Origin: JAAYDY01 sp964500225
GTDB taxonomy: Bacteria; Planctomycetota; Phycisphaerae; FEN-1346; JAACEH01
NCBI GenBank assembly: GCA_964500225.1
Contig: CAZCOA010000048.1
Location: 1 to 19,521 of the forward strand
DNA length: 19,521 nucleotides
Reading direction: 5' to 3'
Shown here: piece by piece, positions 15,077 through 19,521 of the stretch
Layout of the letters: each line of letters starts with the position of its first letter
Position numbering within the stretch: the stretch's first letter is position 1
Program-made: the position numbers and the translations under genes
Notes under the pieces: generated by a model
The model's database searches: none
What the model was told of the DNA's origin: nothing
The model's input: only the letters and a program-made list of their open reading frames with translations

Positions 15077-15871
15077 ATGCGTATCATCGACATGCACTGT
15101 CACATGTACAGCCGCACCACCGACGACTACGAGCGGATGCAGTTAGCGGGGATCGAAGCGGTGGTGGAGCCGGCATTCTGGAGCGGTTGTGACAAGACCA
15201 GCGCCGACAGTCACTTGGACTATTTCAACCATCTAACGACGTTCGAACCGGCGCGGGCGGCCAAGCGGAACATCAAGCATTATGTGGTGCTCGGCATGAA
15301 CTCGAAGGAGGCCGAGAACCTCGATATCAGTTTCGAGGTGATCGAGCGGATGAAGCCGCTGCTGGACCGGCCCAACGTGATCGGGATCGGCGAAATCGGC
15401 CTGAACATGAACACCGAGAACGAGATCAAGGTGCTCCGCGCTCAGCTTGAGTTGGCCAAGAAACTCAATCTGCTGGTTATCATCCATACGCCTCACGTGC
15501 CGAAACTGGAGGGCGTGAAGATCATCCTGCGGCTGATCAAGGAGTTGGGCCTGGATCCGAATCTGGTGGATGTGGACCACAATACCGAAGAGACCATCGA
15601 GCTGACGCTGAAGGCGGGCTGCTGGGCGGGGATGACCGTGTATCCGACCAAGCTGAGCCCGGAACGGGCCGTGAACATGATCGCCAAGTACGGCACGGAG
15701 CGGATGCTGGTGAACTCGTCGGCCGACTGGGAAACGAGCGACCCGCTCAGCGTGTGCCGCACGGCCCAGTTGATGCGCAGCCGCGGCATGTCGATGGCGG
15801 ACATTCAGAAGATCGTGTGGGACAACCCGCGGACGTTCTGCGGCCACAGTGCGAAGTTCGACGTGCGGTAA
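15077..15871 (+). CDS. TatD-family metal-dependent hydrolase, EboB-like
   Basis: A 264-residue amidohydrolase-fold protein with all expected metal ligands: H7 and H9 (MHCHMYSRTTDDY), E106 (GIGEIGLN), H137 and H140 (IIHTPH), H168 (VDHNTEE) and D217 (NSSADW). The YSRTTDDYERM and VVEPAFW segments match, from memory, the EboB branch of TatD proteins. That branch accompanies the eboABCDEF genes for moving polyprenyl-linked precursors. No other ebo gene lies in this window, so its role here is open. AAAGGA lies 7 bases before ATG 15077; it has no signal peptide. It is followed 52 bases later by the phosphohexomutase gene, probably on the same transcript. Confidence 0.9.
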   Translation: MRIIDMHCHMYSRTTDDYERMQLAGIEAVVEPAFWSGCDKTSADSHLDYFNHLTTFEPARAAKRNIKHYVVLGMNSKEAENLDISFEVIERMKPLLDRPNVIGIGEIGLNMNTENEIKVLRAQLELAKKLNLLVIIHTPHVPKLEGVKIILRLIKELGLDPNLVDVDHNTEETIELTLKAGCWAGMTVYPTKLSPERAVNMIAKYGTERMLVNSSADWETSDPLSVCRTAQLMRSRGMSMADIQKIVWDNPRTFCGHSAKFDVR

Positions 15872-15923
15872 TCGGCCGCGCGGCATCGGTTGCGTCTGCG
15901 TGCGAGGAGCAGGGTATCCATTC

Positions 15924-17456
15924 ATGAGCGAGAGTCAGCGGCATTGTCCGGGCGAGAAATACACCATCAGTGACGCCGTCTGCCAGGGGCGGCGTGTGCG
16001 GCACTATCCCAAGTGCAAGGGGTGCCAGTTCAACGACGATGAAGTTCAACCCAAACCGCCGAAGGTCGGCAGCGGAGCGCCTATCGTGGATGCGATTTTC
16101 AAGGCCTATGATGTCCGCGGCAAAGTGCCCGGCCAGATCAACGAGGACGTGGCGTGGCGGATCGGGTACGCGGCGGCGCAGTACCTGCTCTCGACGGACG
16201 AGGCCCGGCGGCTAACGGGCGACAACGCCAAGGCGATTGTCGTCGGCCACGACATGCGGTCCAGCGGCCAGGCCCTGATGAAGGCCTGCTCGGAGGGCAT
16301 CCTTGCGACAGGCGCCGATTGCATCAGCCTCGGCGAGATCGAGACGCCGGCCATCTACTACGCGGTCGGCAGTCTCCAGGCCGCCGGCGGCATCATGATC
16401 ACCGCCAGCCACAACCCCGGCGACTACAACGGATTCAAGATTACCGCCGCCGGAGTCAAACCCGTGGGCGAATCGTCGGGTCTGAAGGACATCCAGCGCA
16501 TCGCCCAGGGGATCGAGCAGTCCGGCGGCCCGCTGAAAGGCAAGCTCCGCCAGCTCGACCTCTCCAGCGGCTACATCCAGCACGTGCGACGATTCGCGCG
16601 GGACATCAAGCCCATGAAGATCGTCATGGACGCCTCCAACGGCATGGGATCCAAGTGGACGCCGTCGATTCTGCGCGACCTGTCGATCGAGGTGGTGCCG
16701 CTGTACTTCGAGCGTTCCGGCCGCTTTGTCCATGAGCCGAATCCCTTGCGCGACGAGAACGTCGCCGACCTGAAACAGAAGGTGATCGAAACCCAGGCCC
16801 GCTTCGGCGTCTGTTTCGACGGCGACGCCGATCGGTGCGTTATTCTCGACGAGAACGGCGACCGCGTGGGTGGCGACACGCTGACGGCCCTGCTGGCCGC
16901 CGAGTTCCTGAAGACCGAACGCGGGGCGAGCATCATCTACGATCTGCGCAGCTCGTGGACCGTTCGCGAGACGATCGAAGCCTATGGCGGCGTGCCGCGG
17001 CGCGAGCGCGTCGGCCACTCGTTTATGAAAGCTGCGCTTCGCAAGTACAACGCCCCCTTCGGCGGCGAGTTGTCGGGGCACTTCTATTACCGCGATAACT
17101 TCTACTGCGATAGCGGCGTCATCACGCTGATGAAGGTCTTGTCGGTGGTCAGTCAGAGCGAGGCCCCGCTAAGCGAGATCCTCGAGCCGCTGCGCAAGTA
17201 CGCCACTACCGGCGAGGTCAACTTTCACGTTGAAGACAAGGACGAGATGATCAAGCAACTGGCCCGCAAGTTCGCCGACGGCAAGGTCGATTTCCTCGAC
17301 GGCGTGACGGTCGAGTACGGCGACTGGTGGTTCAATTGCCGCAAGTCGAACACCGAGCCGTTGCTGCGGCTCATTGTCGAGGCGCGTTCGCAGGACGTGC
17401 TGGACGAGAAGGTCGCCGTGCTGAAGGCCATGCTCGGCGAGCCGGCCAACGAGTGA
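15924..17456 (+). CDS. Phosphomannomutase/phosphoglucomutase with N-terminal Cys-rich extension
   Basis: A 510-residue alpha-D-phosphohexomutase that interconverts hexose 1- and 6-phosphates, feeding nucleotide-sugar and glucan synthesis. All four active-site loops are present: phosphoserine S162 in TASHNPGDYNG, metal loop DGDADR (299-304), sugar loop GELSGH (381-386) and phosphate loop RKSNTEP (473-479). The GELSGH loop fits PMM/PGM of the AlgC/ManB type. Unusually, about 50 residues precede the enzyme core (which begins near IFKAYDVRGK). They hold H7, C8, C20, C31 and C34, ending YPKCKGCQF, and look like a small zinc-binding module. ATG 15924 follows AGGG by 9 bases and GAGGAG by 14. A perfect terminator lies downstream at 17545. 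Confidence 0.94.
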   Translation: MSESQRHCPGEKYTISDAVCQGRRVRHYPKCKGCQFNDDEVQPKPPKVGSGAPIVDAIFKAYDVRGKVPGQINEDVAWRIGYAAAQYLLSTDEARRLTGDNAKAIVVGHDMRSSGQALMKACSEGILATGADCISLGEIETPAIYYAVGSLQAAGGIMITASHNPGDYNGFKITAAGVKPVGESSGLKDIQRIAQGIEQSGGPLKGKLRQLDLSSGYIQHVRRFARDIKPMKIVMDASNGMGSKWTPSILRDLSIEVVPLYFERSGRFVHEPNPLRDENVADLKQKVIETQARFGVCFDGDADRCVILDENGDRVGGDTLTALLAAEFLKTERGASIIYDLRSSWTVRETIEAYGGVPRRERVGHSFMKAALRKYNAPFGGELSGHFYYRDNFYCDSGVITLMKVLSVVSQSEAPLSEILEPLRKYATTGEVNFHVEDKDEMIKQLARKFADGKVDFLDGVTVEYGDWWFNCRKSNTEPLLRLIVEARSQDVLDEKVAVLKAMLGEPANE

Positions 17457-17544
17457 TGCTCGCCAAACCAGACGCCTGCGGCGACACCGTGAGAGCGTGG
17501 AGCCGCTGTTTGCAGTTACGTACCTTAATCGAGTATCGGACCTT

Positions 17545-17572
17545 GGGCGGGGGCTGCCCCGCCCGTGTTTTT
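17545..17572 (+). terminator. Rho-independent terminator after the phosphohexomutase gene
   Basis: GGGCGGGG (17545-17552), a four-base loop GCTG, then CCCCGCCC (17557-17564) form an 8-bp GC stem followed by GTGTTTTT. It ends only 25 bases before the next gene, which therefore depends on readthrough or on a poorly visible promoter. TTGCAG (17510-17515) and TATCGG (17534-17539), 18 bases apart, are a weak candidate that would start transcription at the hairpin itself. Confidence 0.75.
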
Positions 17573-17597
17573 CGCAATGCAAGGCAAGGAAGCAACC

Positions 17598-18479
17598 ATG
17601 GCCGTTCCACGTTACGATTGCAGCGGACAGTGGCTGAAGGGCAATACGCACGTTCATAGCACGGCCTCCGACGGCGGCAAAACGCCGGTGGAGTTGGCGG
17701 CGATGTATGCCGGCGAAGGGTACGATTTCCTGGTGCGCGCCGACCATTGGGCGCCGTCGGACGTTGCCGCCGAAGGACGCGACTATCCGCTATTGTGGCT
17801 CGACGGCGTTGAGCTGGACGGCCCGGACTCCTGCGGTTCACGGTACCACGTCGTCTGCATCGGTCGGTTCACGGGCATCAACCGCGACATGGGCCTCGAA
17901 GCTGCTATGAACGCGGCACGACAGCAGGGTGGCTACATCGTCCTGGCCCATCCGCACTGGATGGGCAACACGCACGAGGACGCCCTGCGGCACCCGTTCG
18001 ACGCCGTGGAAATCTACAACCACGTCTGTCGCTGGCTCAACGGCAAGAGCGACGGCACGTACCACTGGAACAAGATGCTGGAGGTGCGGCCGAACACGGT
18101 GGGCCTGGCCGTGGACGATGCCCACATCCGCCCCGACCATCCAGGCTGGAACGGCGGCTGGGTGATGGTCAACGTTCGGGAGGCGTCGGCCGAGGGGATC
18201 ATGGCGTCGCTGCGATCGGGCAACTTCTACTCGACCATGGGGCCGCAGTTCGAGGACATCCGACTCGACGGCAACACCGTGACGGTGCGGACGTCGCCGG
18301 TCCAATTCGTGCGCCTGGCCGGTCGCGGGTGGGACGGCCTGCGCGTCGGGTCGTTTGAGGCGGGCCGCCTGATGACTGAGGCCACGTTCGAGATTCCCGA
18401 CAAGTGGAAATACGCCTACATCGAGATCGAGGACGCCCAGGGGCGCCGAGCCTGGACGAACACGCTGGCTATCGCATGA
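17598..18479 (+). CDS. PHP-domain phosphoesterase-like protein
   Basis: A 293-residue PHP-fold metal hydrolase, soluble and without a signal peptide. Metal ligands are visible in family order: H18 and H20 (GNTHVHSTASDG, plus D25), D49 and H50 (VRADHWAP), E72 (DGVELDG), H118 and H120 (LAHPHW), and D174 and H176 (VDDAHIRPDH). The N-terminal two thirds are the PHP domain. The last 90 residues form a beta-rich segment, as in many stand-alone PHP proteins that cleave phosphoesters of unknown identity. I chose ATG 17598 because AAGGA lies 7 bases upstream; in-frame starts at 17565 and 17577 fall in or near the terminator. It ends by overlapping the convergent Fe-S gene by 11 bases. Confidence 0.88.
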   Translation: MAVPRYDCSGQWLKGNTHVHSTASDGGKTPVELAAMYAGEGYDFLVRADHWAPSDVAAEGRDYPLLWLDGVELDGPDSCGSRYHVVCIGRFTGINRDMGLEAAMNAARQQGGYIVLAHPHWMGNTHEDALRHPFDAVEIYNHVCRWLNGKSDGTYHWNKMLEVRPNTVGLAVDDAHIRPDHPGWNGGWVMVNVREASAEGIMASLRSGNFYSTMGPQFEDIRLDGNTVTVRTSPVQFVRLAGRGWDGLRVGSFEAGRLMTEATFEIPDKWKYAYIEIEDAQGRRAWTNTLAIA

Positions 18480-19521
18480 TGTCTGCCAGCACCTGCATCG
18501 GGTGACAGACGGTCAGGCCGGCGCCGGTCTCGATCTGCGTCTTGCACATGCCGCACGGTGTGACCACGGCCTCGACCTCGGCCGCCTTGAGCCGCACGAA
18601 CAACTCCTCGGCAATCCGCAGGCTGATGGCATGGTTGCGGTCCTTCATGCCGAAGGTGCCGCCCATGCCGCAACAGGTCGTGTTGACCAGGGCGAACCGC
18701 AGCCCGCCGGCCCGCTGGAGCATCTCTTGGGGCACGAGCCCTTCGCCCATGGCCCGCAGGTGGCACGGGGCGTGGTAGGCGAGCCGCTTGCCGGCGAAGA
18801 TGTGGCCAGTTCGCGGCAGATCGTCGCGCTCGGCCAGCAATCGTACCACGTAGGCGTTGACATCGTACACGCGCGCCGCAACCGCCCTCGCCGCTTCGGT
18901 GCCAAGTGCTTCCGGGGAGTCTTCCTTGAGCGACAGGACGCAACTCGGACACCCGCTGACGATGTCGTATCCGGCCTCCACAAGCGGCGCGAGCACGTCG
19001 GCGTTGAATTGCATGTCCTTCATCGCGGCCGCTCTCATGCCCGAGGTGTAGGCCGGCAGGCCGCAGCACCGCTGGCGGGGCAGGATGACCTCGCAGCCCA
19101 GCGCTGCCAGCACGTCGATCAGCGCGCGGCCACTGGCCGGATCGTTGAACAGACCGAAGCAGCCGGCGAACAGGGCCACCCTGTGCCGCGGTTCGGGCGG
19201 CGAGGGCAGGGGATACTTGTCGAGGCTCGGTCTGCCGAATGGCGGCAAAGGACGGTCGGCTATGCCGATCAAGCGGCGGTTGATGCGGCGAACGACGGAC
19301 AGGCCGGCGATGCGACTGCTCAGCGGCGCGGTCAGACTGCCCAAGCGGCCGGCCAAGCGGGCGTGGGCGAACATCCGGTCGGCCAGGGTGGGCCCTTCGC
19401 GGTCCGTCCGCAACGTCTTTTCGGCAAGCATCAATGCCGGCGTATCGACGCCGCTGGGGCACTCGACCAGACACGTCTTGCAGTTGTAGCACAGGTCGGC
19501 GGCGGCGCGCAACTCGTCGCC
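18469..19521 (-). CDS. CCG-domain Fe-S oxidoreductase, GlpC/GlcF-like (5' part off window)
   Basis: The frame is open to the window edge, so the N-terminus is missing and the visible part is 350 residues. Near the edge DLCYNCKTCLVECPSGVD is a CxxCxxCxxxCP motif binding a [4Fe-4S] cluster. Two CCG domains follow: FAGCFGLFNDP with RCCGLPAY and SGCPSC, then YHAPCHLRAMG with TTCCGMGGTFGMK and TPCGMCKTQ. These are the heterodisulfide-reductase-like cysteine modules of GlpC, GlcF and LutA proteins, which pass electrons from a flavin dehydrogenase to quinone. Such proteins are often fused to an FAD-linked oxidase domain; whether this one is lies outside the window. A TTG at 19512 is in frame but sits right before the cluster motif, so it is not a likely start. 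No membrane segment is visible. Confidence 0.9.
   Translation of the reverse strand, partial: GDELRAAADLCYNCKTCLVECPSGVDTPALMLAEKTLRTDREGPTLADRMFAHARLAGRLGSLTAPLSSRIAGLSVVRRINRRLIGIADRPLPPFGRPSLDKYPLPSPPEPRHRVALFAGCFGLFNDPASGRALIDVLAALGCEVILPRQRCCGLPAYTSGMRAAAMKDMQFNADVLAPLVEAGYDIVSGCPSCVLSLKEDSPEALGTEAARAVAARVYDVNAYVVRLLAERDDLPRTGHIFAGKRLAYHAPCHLRAMGEGLVPQEMLQRAGGLRFALVNTTCCGMGGTFGMKDRNHAISLRIAEELFVRLKAAEVEAVVTPCGMCKTQIETGAGLTVCHPMQVLADIMR

Overview
The window is GC-rich bacterial chromosomal DNA, densely packed on both strands. It has mostly short intergenic gaps and shows no mobile element, CRISPR array, tRNA or rRNA. Gene content suggests a member of the Planctomycetota or a close relative. 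The clues are a Ycf48-like propeller in a giant exported protein, an EboB-type TatD hydrolase, a phosphohexomutase with a Cys-rich N-terminal extension, and a GlpC-like Fe-S protein. This assignment is inference from protein style; no ribosomal or marker gene is present.

Layout. 1-2981 (minus): a large exported multidomain protein, cut at its C-terminus by the window edge. 3084-5063 (plus): a promoter, then an operon of a 92-residue unknown protein, an isochorismatase-family hydrolase and hemB. 5096-7895 (plus): a near-consensus promoter, a 130-base leader, a GT4/GT5-type glycosyltransferase and a GH57 glucan-active enzyme, probably a glycogen or alpha-glucan pair. 8005-9402 (minus): a secreted clan GH-A glycosidase. 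9403-9857: a gap with only weak coding signals. 9858-14544 (minus): a unidirectional run, in transcription order galK, trpD, a small zinc-ribbon protein, a GT2 glycosyltransferase and an exported unknown protein. 14545-15076: a divergent intergenic region with one good promoter for each side. 15077-18479 (plus): EboB-like TatD hydrolase, phosphomannomutase/phosphoglucomutase, a terminator, and a PHP-domain phosphoesterase. 18469-19521 (minus): the C-terminal part of a CCG-type Fe-S oxidoreductase, converging on the PHP gene with an 11-base overlap.

Most of the metabolism readable here is sugar handling: galactokinase, phosphohexomutase, glucan synthase-like enzyme, GH57 enzyme, secreted glycosidase and GT2 enzyme. 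Single biosynthetic genes (hemB, trpD) lie among them, apart from the rest of their pathways.

The most interesting observation is at 12020-12022. An in-frame TGA sits exactly where the last cysteine of a CxxC...CPxC zinc ribbon is expected, and the frame continues sensibly for 23 more codons. It is either a selenocysteine candidate or a recent TGC-to-TGA loss. Others are a PIG-L-like domain that seems to have lost its metal-binding motifs inside the large propeller protein, and four promoters that share TTGAC followed by a 17-base spacer.
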